A stretch of 64,000 nt of DNA from Gracilariopsis chorda (lineage: Eukaryota > Rhodophyta > Florideophyceae > Gracilariales > Gracilariaceae), in the NCBI GenBank assembly GCA_003194525.1, contig NBIV01000022.1, positions 310,001 through 374,000 on the forward strand, in the 5' to 3' direction. The notes beneath the pieces were generated by a model. That model made no database searches. It worked only from the letters and a program-made list of their open reading frames with translations, and was not told the DNA's origin. Positions 31,715 through 41,133 of this stretch are shown one piece after another (positions within the stretch are counted from its first letter, which is position 1; each line of letters opens with the position of its first letter). A program made the translations under genes and the position numbers.

Positions 31715-33276
31715 CTAATCGGGTGGAACGGGACGACTCTGGGTTATTGCGTTGAATGATGCTTCCAAGCGACGAACACGCTCCACAAGATCCACTGGAT
31801 GATCATTGCTTTTCTCACCACCCGAGTCCTGAAATACGGCTTGTAGTTGCGCATGGGCCTCCTCCACTTCACGAAGTAAAGGTGATGCTTCTGCCATATT
31901 CCCGTGAGTATGCTCTAGAGGAGATTGCTGGCGGGAGTCAATTGATGCAACGCTTTCATCCAAGTTCTGTTCACCCCATGTTTCCTGCTGTAAGAATGTG
32001 CAGATTGGACGAAACAAAAAGAGTTAGGAATGGGAGTAGAAAATGCTGCGCAGTCCTAACCTGACGTGCAACCTGTCTAACTTACCTCCAATCGATGATC
32101 GCCATAGTCGTCCGTAGGAGTGTCAAGCTTGTCCAAGCTTAAGGGCGGGTCAGTTGCAATACTAGTATCGTCATCGGGTAGTGGTGGTAGTCTCTCTCCA
32201 TGCTTGAACCGCTTCGCTGATCTTCTCAATTTTGCTATCTTGAGATCTTTGTGCTCAAGTTGTCGCTCGTACTTCGTCAAATAGTCTTTCAGCCGTCTTC
32301 GCTCCAGCAGACCTTGCCTGAGCAATGTTTCCCGACTGTCCACCTCTTTCTCTAATGCGATAAGCCTGTCTCTCAAAGACCGTTCAGCTCTTTCAGCTGC
32401 TTCAGCTCGTTCTCTGAGCACGTCTGTAGCTCCACATCTCGCACGTAAACGTTCAGCTTCTGCACGTGTTTCGGCTAGTCTGGACTCTGCTGTATCGCGT
32501 GCGACAAATGCTTCTTGAAGTCTTGTTGCGTCCTGAGCCTTATCTTCTGCAACCGCGACGCGTCTTCTCAGCCCCATACATACGCGTTCCAGAGCTCGTG
32601 ATTTCTGCTTTTCTTCTGCCAGTGCTCGGTTAGTCTGGGTTGCTCTCTGAGATATTTGCTGCAGTTGACGCTCGGTTTCGACAAGCTCCGCACGCAAGCG
32701 GGCGGCGTCTGCCATAGCCTGCTCCTCTTTCGAGGTTTTCTTCTGACTTTCTTCAATAAGCAGATCATATTCAGCACGTAAGGCTCCCAGAAGACGAGCT
32801 GATCGATCTGCGGTCTGGCGGAGAGTTTCATTCTCTCGGCGAAGGCGTTTCGACTCATGTTGTGCGGCTTCCGTTCGAGTATTGGCTGCCTCGAGAAGAG
32901 TAGAGAGCCGCGTGATATGCTGTCTTTCTTCAATTGGGGTGGCAGGGACGGTTTGCGTTTGATTCGGAGAATCATCGTGCGGTGGTGATACGAAAGATGC
33001 ATCACGCTCGACTGATGGTTGCTGCGTACTTTCGGGAGCTTTCGATGGCATAGGTTTGTTAGTTACGTGTGACCGAAGCGCAGCAAGTCCGTCAGCAAAA
33101 GTCTGACCAACAGCACGGAGTCGCTCGACGGAGGCACGGCGTTCAGAAGAAGAGCCCGTACTCTCGCGCTGGCGAGTTTCCTCTAAAGTGTCGGGTTGTA
33201 AAGTGGGCATGGGTGACAAGCAATGCGAGGTGCAAGGTGCAGTGTGTATGCGGATAGGTACCAATGAAAGGTGCAA
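31715..33276 (-). CDS. coiled-coil protein, two exons, function unknown
   Basis: Exon 1 is 33276-32086 and exon 2 is 31987-31715, joined in phase 0 over a 98-nt intron (donor GTAAGT), giving about 487 residues. Residues 120-370 form long heptad-rich coiled coils full of Glu, Arg, Ala and Leu; the ends are Ser/Pro-rich and acidic. No catalytic domain is seen. It may be a cytoskeletal, centrosomal or Golgi tether protein. The acceptor is a tandem CAGCAG that would include or omit one Gln. The start could also be ATG 33210, where the leader becomes less hydrophobic. Confidence 0.7.
31988..32085 (-). other. intron of the coiled-coil gene, tandem acceptor
   Basis: A 98-nt GT..AG intron. The acceptor reads CTTACAGCAG (a NAGNAG site), so a second 3' end three bases on (31985) is possible without breaking the frame. 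Confidence 0.8.
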
Positions 33277-33453
33277 ACGAATGTACTGACTGGATACTTT
33301 CGGTGTGATGATGGGTGACCGATAGCGAATCTATTAGAAGCGTGCTTAAGCTATGCTTAATAAAAATACCATACGCAGCACCAACGGTACCTTTGGTACC
33401 AAAGGTACACGTCGAACGGAATTTTCAAAAAAGAGGGAAAGGGCGCGCACTTC

Positions 33454-34929
33454 TCACGGAAGGAGATGACCCGCGGTGCGCAGTCTCCGTCTCCCTCTAC
33501 GCTGTGGCCGGCTCTTCTGAACCTCGGAGCGGATTCGAGTCCTCTTGGAATCCGCTTCGGGCTCATAGGATGTAGAGGTGGATGGCGCGCGGGCCGATGA
33601 TTTTCTTCTCCCACGTTGCGGTTGGAATGATACAGCAGAGCGTTGCTGAGCGCCGGGCGTCTCTGGAGCACGTCGAGCTAGTCGCTGCATAGCAAGCATC
33701 ACGCTCACCGCATGAAACGTCCGTTTCCACGTTGCTCGCGGTGAAGTTCGATTCCTCCTCGCATATCTTGAGCGGCCACGTAGCCATGGATGTTGGAGCA
33801 AAGCCACTGCTGTTAGACGTTTGTACGGGTCCTTGTTGAGTAGCGCGCGTGTAAAAGACTTTGCGTCTTCTGAAATTTCTGCGCTGTCTAGCTTCTCTAG
33901 GGTGCCCCGCTCTATTCTCCGCAGTGTTCGCCTCCTTGAGGAGCTTTCGAACGGAAACGTTCCAGTCAAACACACATGGCAAAGCACTCCAAGCGCGAAT
34001 ATGTCCACAGGTGCGCCGTACCATTCACCTCTCAGCACTTCCGGAGCTAAATATGCTTCCGTTCCCAATGGCTCTTTGCAAAACCTTGACAGAGTGTTTC
34101 TACTCTCAGGGCGCCATACCGTTGCGAACCCAAAATCGCAAAGGAGCACGTGGAGCGGCGCTCTTCTTGAATGAGCTATTAGGACATTATCACATTTGAT
34201 ATCGCGATGGATCAAATTACTTTGGTGCAAGGACAGCAAGCATCTTCCTAGTTGTATCATCACAATGCGCACGAATGCCTCTCCGAGGTTCCCATTGCGT
34301 ACAGCCAGCAGCCTACAAAGAGAGCCCTTGTTCCCGTATTGCATCACCAAGTAGCAAAACTCATCGTCGTAAAACACATCCAGGACCGCCGCCACATGCG
34401 AAGACCGCTTTGCTGCCTTATGCTGCATTTGAATCTCCTGCAAAGCAAATCGCAATTTCATCCCAACGTCTGCATTCATCGTGAACAATGCAATCCTCTT
34501 CACTGCGACAAGTTGCCCGTTTTCAACACTTATCCCAAGCCTCACCACACCGTCTATTCCTCTTCCCAGAGTTTCGCCAAGTTGATACCATCTTCTTATG
34601 TCCCGATTCTTCGCTCTGTAGAGACAAGTGACCCATCTTTGAAACACATGAGAATCCCCAGCAATGAGTAACACACGAGTTGAGCTCCCTTGCCACTCTG
34701 CAAACGCCATGCCAAGCACGCCGAGTTCTACCACAACTCTAAGACCTCCACGTCCAATGCGAATGCGTGCACCATGAATGAAATAGCGGACTATAGCCGC
34801 AGATGTTTCAGTTAGGTGTTGTGTCAAAAAGCCCCATTGAAGTCGGAAGAAGTACCGTTGAGTGCGCAGAAGACCTTCTCGTGTGGCAAGCCAGCCTTTC
34901 ATGTTCTGATCTTTAGCATGTTGTAGCAT
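33454..34929 (-). CDS. PH-domain Ser/Thr protein kinase (CAMK-like)
   Basis: In the 491 residues, the first 105 read as a pleckstrin-homology domain (KGWLATREG, RYFFRLQWG, a late WV..L helix), which binds phosphoinositides or partners. The kinase domain follows: glycine loop LGRGIDGVVRLG (121-132), Lys144 in VAVKRI, Glu165, HRDIKCDN (241-248), DFG (265-267), APE (295-297) and a closing PWLRG. All catalytic residues are present. The tail is Arg/Ser/Pro-rich and basic. A PH-kinase order recalls protein kinase D and the PH-CAMK kinases of oomycetes. It probably phosphorylates Ser/Thr in the cytosol near membranes. Confidence 0.85.
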   Translation of the reverse strand: MLQHAKDQNMKGWLATREGLLRTQRYFFRLQWGFLTQHLTETSAAIVRYFIHGARIRIGRGGLRVVVELGVLGMAFAEWQGSSTRVLLIAGDSHVFQRWVTCLYRAKNRDIRRWYQLGETLGRGIDGVVRLGISVENGQLVAVKRIALFTMNADVGMKLRFALQEIQMQHKAAKRSSHVAAVLDVFYDDEFCYLVMQYGNKGSLCRLLAVRNGNLGEAFVRIVMIQLGRCLLSLHQSNLIHRDIKCDNVLIAHSRRAPLHVLLCDFGFATVWRPESRNTLSRFCKEPLGTEAYLAPEVLRGEWYGAPVDIFALGVLCHVCLTGTFPFESSSRRRTLRRIERGTLEKLDSAEISEDAKSFTRALLNKDPYKRLTAVALLQHPWLRGRSRYARRNRTSPRATWKRTFHAVSVMLAMQRLARRAPETPGAQQRSAVSFQPQRGRRKSSARAPSTSTSYEPEADSKRTRIRSEVQKSRPQRRGRRRLRTAGHLLP

Positions 34930-35390
34930 TCCATACTCTCGGCTTCCACGAAGTCTAAAGGCTTGCTTCTATAAAAGGACGTGCCCGATTCTAAATTTGA
35001 CTTCGAGAATTGGGAATGAGAATTGCTCCGTGTGTATTAAACAGCTGACATTCCCTATCATATGTGCGACGTGCCCTTAGAGATGCCGAGGGCTGTTCAG
35101 ATTGGTCGCCGAATGTGCATCCTCTACCGTTGGTACCATGATGAAGCGAATACCATCTTGATCTATTCTGAAAAGACACTGTCTCTGTCTCTTAATACTG
35201 AATAGAATCAGGGGCTTGAATGGCAGATTATCTGTTTCATCAAGGAGGTTGCTTGCTTGGTGATAATAAGAACGGGTGCATCGCATGTGTCACCGGTGAA
35301 TTTAAAGATACAAACATACAGATTTCCAGTTTCCTTGGCTTTCGGATAAAGACACAGACATGAGGTATGGAGGGGCAGCTTCTCTTAGCA
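34930..35390. other. intergenic, nothing firm
   Basis: A 69-codon minus-strand frame (35077-35286) looks somewhat protein-like but has no family. A TACCGTTGGTACC motif is at 35125-35137. Confidence 0.45.
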
Positions 35391-36419
35391 TCACCGTCTC
35401 CTCGTTCTTTTTGCGTTTCGGATTAGAGCGTCAACAAAAGGCATGCTTGGAGGGCTTCTCTTAAGCTCAACTTCCTCCTCGATGCGGCGCAGAAAAATGT
35501 TAGCCATCAAGAGCGTAAAGAATACATGATATATGCAATGCAGCACTATCACAATGATGATTGCGATCTGGACGGCTCCAATGCTCGGAGCTGTCAGCGA
35601 GATTCCGACAAACTTTAGAAGCTTGATTGAGTTTTCTAAAAGGAGAGTAACTTGTTCTGTTACAGCTTTCCAGGCGTTGTAACGCAAGATGGGAGTGATG
35701 AACAAGAGCTGCAAGCATAGCCCTACCGCTTTAGCAGCTGCCCCAGATAGCAATGTTGCACGCCATCCCAATCGAAACCATATCGCTCTTGCGTAAACTG
35801 CAGTTAAAAGTCCCGTGTTGAGAAGGTAAGTCACAGCGAAGAAAGGTCCGACTATTGTGAACACGAAAAACAAAGTTGATAGTATTGTACAGGTAGCGAA
35901 ACTCAATCCATACTTTGAAGCAATGTACATCGTCGGCAAAGGGTAGAAGAGCAATAAAAATGCGTCCAGTCGTAGCATGCGGCCAAGATACCAAAGAACA
36001 GTTGCAAGAGCTGTCATATAGGCACATTCTATGTACGGTAAACTTTCAAATTGCGCAGGATTGAGAATAGGCTTATCAGGTGGTACAACCTTAGATCCAC
36101 CGCTGCGTTCCTCAAACTCTCTGATGAGCTCGTGCCATTCTTCAGCGGTTGCCTTCCGTTTTGGTGGCACACTAGATCGGGCCCTGGAGCCACTCAGCCA
36201 CCTTCGGATGATGGAAAACAATGACGAAGAATGTTTTGGTTGGCAAGCAACTATCCATCTTTTTCTGAAGCGGCTCCTCTTCGGAATGGAAATCGGAGAA
36301 AAAATAGGAGAGCTAGCGATAAAAGAGAGACCTGATATCTCTGTGTGATTAATATAACAAGTACGTCCTGAGGTGCATATTGTTTGTTCATTCAGTTCAT
36401 TTCTCATCTGCCTTCGCAA
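35391..36419 (-). CDS. polytopic membrane protein, DUF2232-like, probably plastid
   Basis: The 342 residues have a hydrophilic, basic N-terminal 100 that could be a transit peptide. After a conserved PAQFESLPYIECAYMTALATVLWYLG block come about six hydrophobic segments, with PLPTMYIASKYG between the first two. This pattern matches the DUF2232/YybS-like membrane family shared by cyanobacteria and plastids; its function is unknown. The real start may be downstream of 36419, because the first 30 residues are Cys/Thr-rich and atypical. It lies in the same direction as the kinase gene, 460 bp upstream of it. Confidence 0.6.
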   Translation of the reverse strand: MRRQMRNELNEQTICTSGRTCYINHTEISGLSFIASSPIFSPISIPKRSRFRKRWIVACQPKHSSSLFSIIRRWLSGSRARSSVPPKRKATAEEWHELIREFEERSGGSKVVPPDKPILNPAQFESLPYIECAYMTALATVLWYLGRMLRLDAFLLLFYPLPTMYIASKYGLSFATCTILSTLFFVFTIVGPFFAVTYLLNTGLLTAVYARAIWFRLGWRATLLSGAAAKAVGLCLQLLFITPILRYNAWKAVTEQVTLLLENSIKLLKFVGISLTAPSIGAVQIAIIIVIVLHCIYHVFFTLLMANIFLRRIEEEVELKRSPPSMPFVDALIRNAKRTRRR

Positions 36420-36871
36420 ACTGGCTATTATTTGAGAAGCTCTCTGCAGCAGGAAGAAGTGCTTGTATAATAATGGTGAAGCAGTCCTCGCAGCTGGTTA
36501 TTCCCATCGAAAACTTGTTGACAGACACGGACGTGATCTCGGCAAAAAGTTCCAACCCTGCTATCCATCAAAGAGGCAATTACGTAACCGTTTTTACGGT
36601 GTCCCTTTACTGTATCTGCCAACGGTAAGGGTTAGCGGACTGCTACCGGTTAGATGGTACAGTAACTGTACTGTAGTCTTGTAGTAAGGGTTAGCAGTCT
36701 AACCCTTTACCGCTAACCCTTCACACTTGAATTGAGTTGTGCAGCTGGTAGAGTTAGCTAGCTGCTACCCTTTGTAGATACATGCATTTTTGTTCATACG
36801 ACGCGTGAACTATCTCCGCAGGAGATAGTTCTCCGTTCATGTCGTTGCACATGCATCTGTAGCACAGTGAG
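36420..36871. other. intergenic with nested inverted repeats
   Basis: It contains AAGGGTTAGC/GCTAACCCTT repeats at 36624-36721 that can fold into nested hairpins, and a second patch of GTTAGCTAGCTGCTACC near 36752. No gene is seen. It separates the divergent DUF2232-like and oxidase genes. Confidence 0.6.
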
Positions 36872-38254
36872 GTGAAACGTCATCTTCCGAGGCTCTACTC
36901 AGCTGTTGCGCTTTCAAACTCAACGTTGCTCCTTCCAGTGTCTCAGGCATCACGGGTAAGGGTTACCAACGACAGTACACGATCACCTATGCCGCGTCTA
37001 ACAATGCTGCTTTGCAAGAAAGATGTCCACAGTTCAATCAACAAACGTGTCTCAAGTGGATTCGTGACAGCGGCCCCACTAAAACTTGGGCATAGCAATC
37101 GCTGCATTGGCCGCATTTGTATGCGACCGTGCTTAAGGAAGGCAGCGCGCTCCTTCAGATCCCAAATGGTTCAAACTCCTGTCGCACCCAGCAATATTCT
37201 TGTGGTCGGAGCTGGTATTATTGGTCTAACGACAGCTGTACGTCTTCGCGAAACTGGACACAACGTTACAGTTCTAGCGCAAGAAACACCGTCCACGATA
37301 TTTGACCGCTCTCATACTCCATGGGTTTCAGACCCATTGGGAACTTATACAAGCTCCGGATCTGGCGGGTTTTGGATGCCCTTGTTTTTGGAAGGCACTC
37401 AAATTGACGAATGGGCAACGAAAACGTATAAGACTTTGCGCTCACATACAGATGATGACGTGGGTGTAACTGCTATGGATGCGCTATACCTGCATGCGAG
37501 AGAAGAACCAGTGTTGCCCTGGTACGCTGATTTGACGAACATGGTGGTGGTAACTCCACAGGAAGATAAGAGGGTTCCCACGGAATACAAGTGCGCTCGC
37601 AAGTTTGACACAGTAGTTGTTCAAATGGACAAGTATTTGCTGCACCTGCAGAGATGGCTCACAGAGCTTGACGTTCCATTCTGCCTGACGAGGGAATATA
37701 CAAATCCGTCACAAGCTTCGTTATGGGACATGGAACAGGTGACAGAGTTTGCAAAGGGTATTGCTCATGATACAATCATTGTGAATTGTGCAGGAATCGG
37801 AGCAAGATTCCTCGCTGACGAGGATATGATACCAGGACGTGGTGTGATTTTGCGAGTCAAACGACCTCCTGAAATAAACTATGTGATCACAGAAGATCCA
37901 GTCGACGGTTTTCAATCGCGGAATGGTCTTCTCGCTTACGCTATTCCCAGGGGGGAAGAGCTATCATTAGGAGGTACAATCTTTGAAGGTGACTGGAGAG
38001 AAAACGCTACTGATGAGGACGTTGAGGCAGTGAGGTATAGAGCAGAACAACTGTTGCCCGTTCAAGGAATGCCGGAAACTGGCAGGTGGAGCGGGTTACG
38101 ACCTCTTCGACTAAATGGACAGGCTAGAGTTGCTCAGGAATCTGATAATGTAATCTCCAACTACGGCCATGGCGGCAGTGGTGTAACTACATGCTGGGGT
38201 TGTGCGGAAACGGTTGTGGGTCTTGTGGCGCGAATGCAGCAAGCACTAGAATGA
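36872..38254 (+). CDS. DAO: D-amino-acid oxidase
   Basis: The frame has 460 codons; the conserved protein starts near ATG 37166 (362 residues, close to the usual 347). The FAD-binding loop ILVVGAGIIGLTTAVRL is at 109-125 of the long form. SGGFWMPL and the C-terminal NYGHGGSGVTTCWGCA block, which binds FAD and closes the active site, identify the DAO family. The enzyme oxidises D-amino acids to keto acids, ammonia and hydrogen peroxide. No C-terminal peroxisome signal is seen (it ends QALE). If the long start is used, the basic, Ser-rich 98-residue leader could send it to an organelle. Confidence 0.88.
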   Translation: MKRHLPRLYSAVALSNSTLLLPVSQASRVRVTNDSTRSPMPRLTMLLCKKDVHSSINKRVSSGFVTAAPLKLGHSNRCIGRICMRPCLRKAARSFRSQMVQTPVAPSNILVVGAGIIGLTTAVRLRETGHNVTVLAQETPSTIFDRSHTPWVSDPLGTYTSSGSGGFWMPLFLEGTQIDEWATKTYKTLRSHTDDDVGVTAMDALYLHAREEPVLPWYADLTNMVVVTPQEDKRVPTEYKCARKFDTVVVQMDKYLLHLQRWLTELDVPFCLTREYTNPSQASLWDMEQVTEFAKGIAHDTIIVNCAGIGARFLADEDMIPGRGVILRVKRPPEINYVITEDPVDGFQSRNGLLAYAIPRGEELSLGGTIFEGDWRENATDEDVEAVRYRAEQLLPVQGMPETGRWSGLRPLRLNGQARVAQESDNVISNYGHGGSGVTTCWGCAETVVGLVARMQQALE

Positions 38255-39245
38255 TGTTCTTTCCACATTCATAGCTCTGAATGTATTACTTGAATCAAGT
38301 GTTCATGCAAGAAATGCGTATGGTCATCTGCGTTACTAAAGAAATGCGAACACAGACGAACGTTCTCACTCTGTGCATTACGGGGGTTGGCATATCATCA
38401 CTACGACGGTACTGCCTAAGAACTTAAACCGGAGCAGCCCAGATCGAAGCCGACGCTGAACGAAACTCCCGGGTGTAGATATGATCATGAGTCCCTTCAG
38501 GACAGCGAACTGCTCCACACCCGAAGCTTGACAAGATGAATACCTGAGATATCATCGGTCTGAGATATCGTTTGAGCAGAACGAGTACTGATTGGAAGAA
38601 ACGCAAACGACACCAAATACGCCTTCTTATCATACACATTCGTAGTCGTAGAGGTGCCAGCTCAAAAACAGTGCAAGAACGCGAATATTCGTAAAACGTG
38701 GCGCAGTGTGACACAGGGTTCGCATGTGTTGAGCGTCCAGCAATGAATGACCCCGCGTACCGAGCAATGATTGGCGCAGTTGCACTGTAAAGTGGGAGAT
38801 AGAGCAATCTCAGCAAAAAAAGAAACGAAAATCGGGTCCGTACGAGGGACGTAGCGCAACACTATTCGCGGATGCGAGTTTTGCATCACCACCTCACATC
38901 GCACGTCACAGCCTCCAGAACGCGACGTTGCCGGTTCTTCGCCGCACACCCCCCGCCGCTGGTAGTCTACCGAATCTGGCCATGTTCACCACCTGCGCTC
39001 ACCTCCTCAGAGCACACCACAATTTTGCGCGATAAGGAGAAGAAAGTGATTCTCTTACCGTTGGCATTTGAACAGAGAGAAGAGCTCTATCGACTTTGCA
39101 ATTGTACAACTTTCACTTTTTCTCTTGCTTACCCATTCGTTGCTCTGTCCAGCACCGCCTTTTTGTCCAACGAACACAAAGTGGATTTATCCACGTAACG
39201 ACATAACCCGCCTCGTGCGCATCGCAAGCATACCAATCCTTCCAA
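38255..39245. other. intergenic, no supported gene
   Basis: Short open frames on both strands have no family or codon pattern. A TTACCGTTGGC motif is at 39055. The last few hundred bases are likely the promoter of the acetyltransferase. Confidence 0.5.
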
Positions 39246-40196
39246 ATGGAATCGTCATCAAAGTCGCTGCAAGCGTTCTGCGTTGCGCATCACAATTTTA
39301 GCCCCAATATCCACCACGTCCGTTCTCATAAATGCACTTTTCGGTCGTCATTCGACAATCGCACTCGCCGAAGTGACACCCCAACAACCCCATTCAGGCA
39401 ACGAGCGGTCAATCATGCTTTCATCATATTTGCCCAACATTCTGTTTTGCCGCAGACATCTTCTCCGGCAACGGCCTTAAGACCCCCTTTGGAAATCACA
39501 CCGCAAACACTTCCACAACACACACACGACGAGGAGAAGCGCACGAAACCTTCCAAGTCCGGGCGGTACATCGTTCGTCAAGTAGAGCTTAAAGAGGTTT
39601 ACACAGTAGCCGATATTCGGTGCGAAGCATTCTACGAACACCCAAAGGATCCTTATTTCTATCCTGTGAGACGTCGAGAGATATACATGGCGATGCGGGA
39701 CCGCATCGATTCAGGCAATAAGTGTCTTGTAGTTGTGGACACGCAGCCACCGAGTGATTGGGAGCCATTCGCTGCAAACGGCGAGCTTGTCGTAGGCTCA
39801 CTTGACATTTCGTTGCATGACTCACGAAGTGGCCGGAAGTGTCAGTTCCTCAAGTCAATTTTTGAAAGGCCCACGAACTGTGACGCTCCAACCGAAAACG
39901 AAGCTAACAAAGTGGCTGCGAAGCGAATCTACATCAGTTCGATGGCAATCCGAAAAGAATGGAGGGGCAGAGGGCTGGCGCAGTTGTTGCTGGCTTACGT
40001 TGACGACCTTGCTTCGCGGCAAAACACGAGGGAAGTTTTCTTGCACGTCGAATGGGATAACAAACCGGCTGTGCACGTATACAAGAAATGCGGCTTTCAA
40101 ACGCTTACGGATGGTGCATTAATACGCCTGCCAAAATGGTTGCATTTCATTACCAAAGCGGAACATACCTTGATGCGAAAGCTGATGGAGATATGA
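39246..40196 (+). CDS. GNAT family N-acetyltransferase, probably plastid
   Basis: The 316 residues have about 105 of Ser/Thr/His-rich leader with little acid, like a transit peptide. The GNAT fold follows: a first strand YIVRQVELKEVYTVADIRCEAF, a central strand ELVVGSLDIS, then ISSMAIRKEWRGRGLAQLLL (about 232-251) with the R-x-x-R-G-x-G acetyl-CoA loop, and VHVYKKCGFQ at the end. Such enzymes acetylate protein N-termini, lysines or small amines. The substrate cannot be told. Plant plastids carry a related set that acts on N-termini. Confidence 0.8.
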   Translation: MESSSKSLQAFCVAHHNFSPNIHHVRSHKCTFRSSFDNRTRRSDTPTTPFRQRAVNHAFIIFAQHSVLPQTSSPATALRPPLEITPQTLPQHTHDEEKRTKPSKSGRYIVRQVELKEVYTVADIRCEAFYEHPKDPYFYPVRRREIYMAMRDRIDSGNKCLVVVDTQPPSDWEPFAANGELVVGSLDISLHDSRSGRKCQFLKSIFERPTNCDAPTENEANKVAAKRIYISSMAIRKEWRGRGLAQLLLAYVDDLASRQNTREVFLHVEWDNKPAVHVYKKCGFQTLTDGALIRLPKWLHFITKAEHTLMRKLMEI

Positions 40197-40821
40197 CACG
40201 TTCACGTTGCAAATGACGTATGCATATCATGCAACCATTAGGGAGCATGAACTTGAGACATCATTTTGAAACGCATTCGCGGTTTTGGTGTCATAACAAT
40301 CAGGCTCACAATGGATTTCACAAGCTGCAGGACTGCAATCTGCAACTTAGTGGGAACTAAAATACTATACAATCACGGCATCCTTTCTGCGATCCAGGCA
40401 TTCGTTCCTCCTTTGATGTTGATCCCATTGACAGCCCCAGGGACAAATGCGGCCGATCCTTCAAATTTTCACTGAGTATTCAATCGAGGGGCGCTTTTTT
40501 CCATGATGCTGCGGGCTGATTTAAGTAACTCCCACCAGACTGACGACATAAGTATATGATACCCCTTATGTTACCGGGCTTGTGCTACTTCTCTTTGGGG
40601 TAGTTGAATAGTTCTAAGTCACACTTGTGGGATAGTACTGCCATCCTTCTTTTGCACGCAGTCTCGGTGGTTTGCGAGTGCGCTATGTCAAAAGTCGCCC
40701 GTTATAGTCCATTCATGCGTAGGAAGCAGAATTATGATGGCCTTGCCTTCCGTCATCGAGAATATGACATCCTGGTCAACCGGGCGACCATGTTGGGACT
40801 CCTAGCTACAGTAGCTCGCAA
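40197..40821. other. intergenic, copia insertion flank
   Basis: No supported gene. The last five bases, CGCAA, are one copy of the target duplication made by the copia element. Confidence 0.6.
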
Positions 40822-41119
40822 TGTGATAAGTTGCGTACATGTCGAATTGTTACACGGCATTGTAATTGAACAAGAGCGCACATCCGAATTAGACATATCA
40901 CGTCGCGCCAACTGACAACGTGAAAGGTCAGGGAAGAGACTCTTATGCGAAGAAGAGAAAGGGCGCGGGCGAGTGTTATAAGAGGAGCGGAGATGCGCAG
41001 AGTAAAGAAAGGAGAGGGCCAGATGAGAAGCGGGCGGACTCCGAGCAATTGTGCTTTCTACAGTTTCCCCAGATTACATATCATCCCACGTAATTGACAT
41101 GACGTCCACACAATCCACA
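40822..41119 (+). repeat. copia 5' LTR
   Basis: 298 bp, TG..CA ends. An ATG that opens the Gag frame (41051) already lies inside it. Confidence 0.95.
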
Positions 41120-41133
41120 GTTATGGGCCCAGC
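41120..41133 (+). other. primer-binding site, initiator tRNA-Met anticodon half
   Basis: GTTATGGGCCCAGC directly follows the LTR. It is the exact complement of the anticodon stem and loop of eukaryotic initiator tRNA-Met (GCTGGGCCCATAAC), so priming from a cleaved half-tRNA, as in Drosophila copia and yeast Ty5, is likely. Confidence 0.8.

Noticed and set aside
33531-33555. GGATTCGAGTCC as a tRNA B box
   Set aside because: No acceptor, D or anticodon arm can be drawn around it, and it is inside the kinase coding sequence.
35077-35286. Minus-strand 69-codon frame with a segment vaguely like checkpoint clamp proteins (Rad1/Hus1)
   Set aside because: The resemblance is a handful of residues and no further exons could be found with proper splice sites.
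36624-36721. AAGGGTTAGC/TAACCCTT words as interstitial telomere repeats
   Set aside because: They are not a tandem array; they form spaced inverted pairs, so a dispersed repeat fits better.
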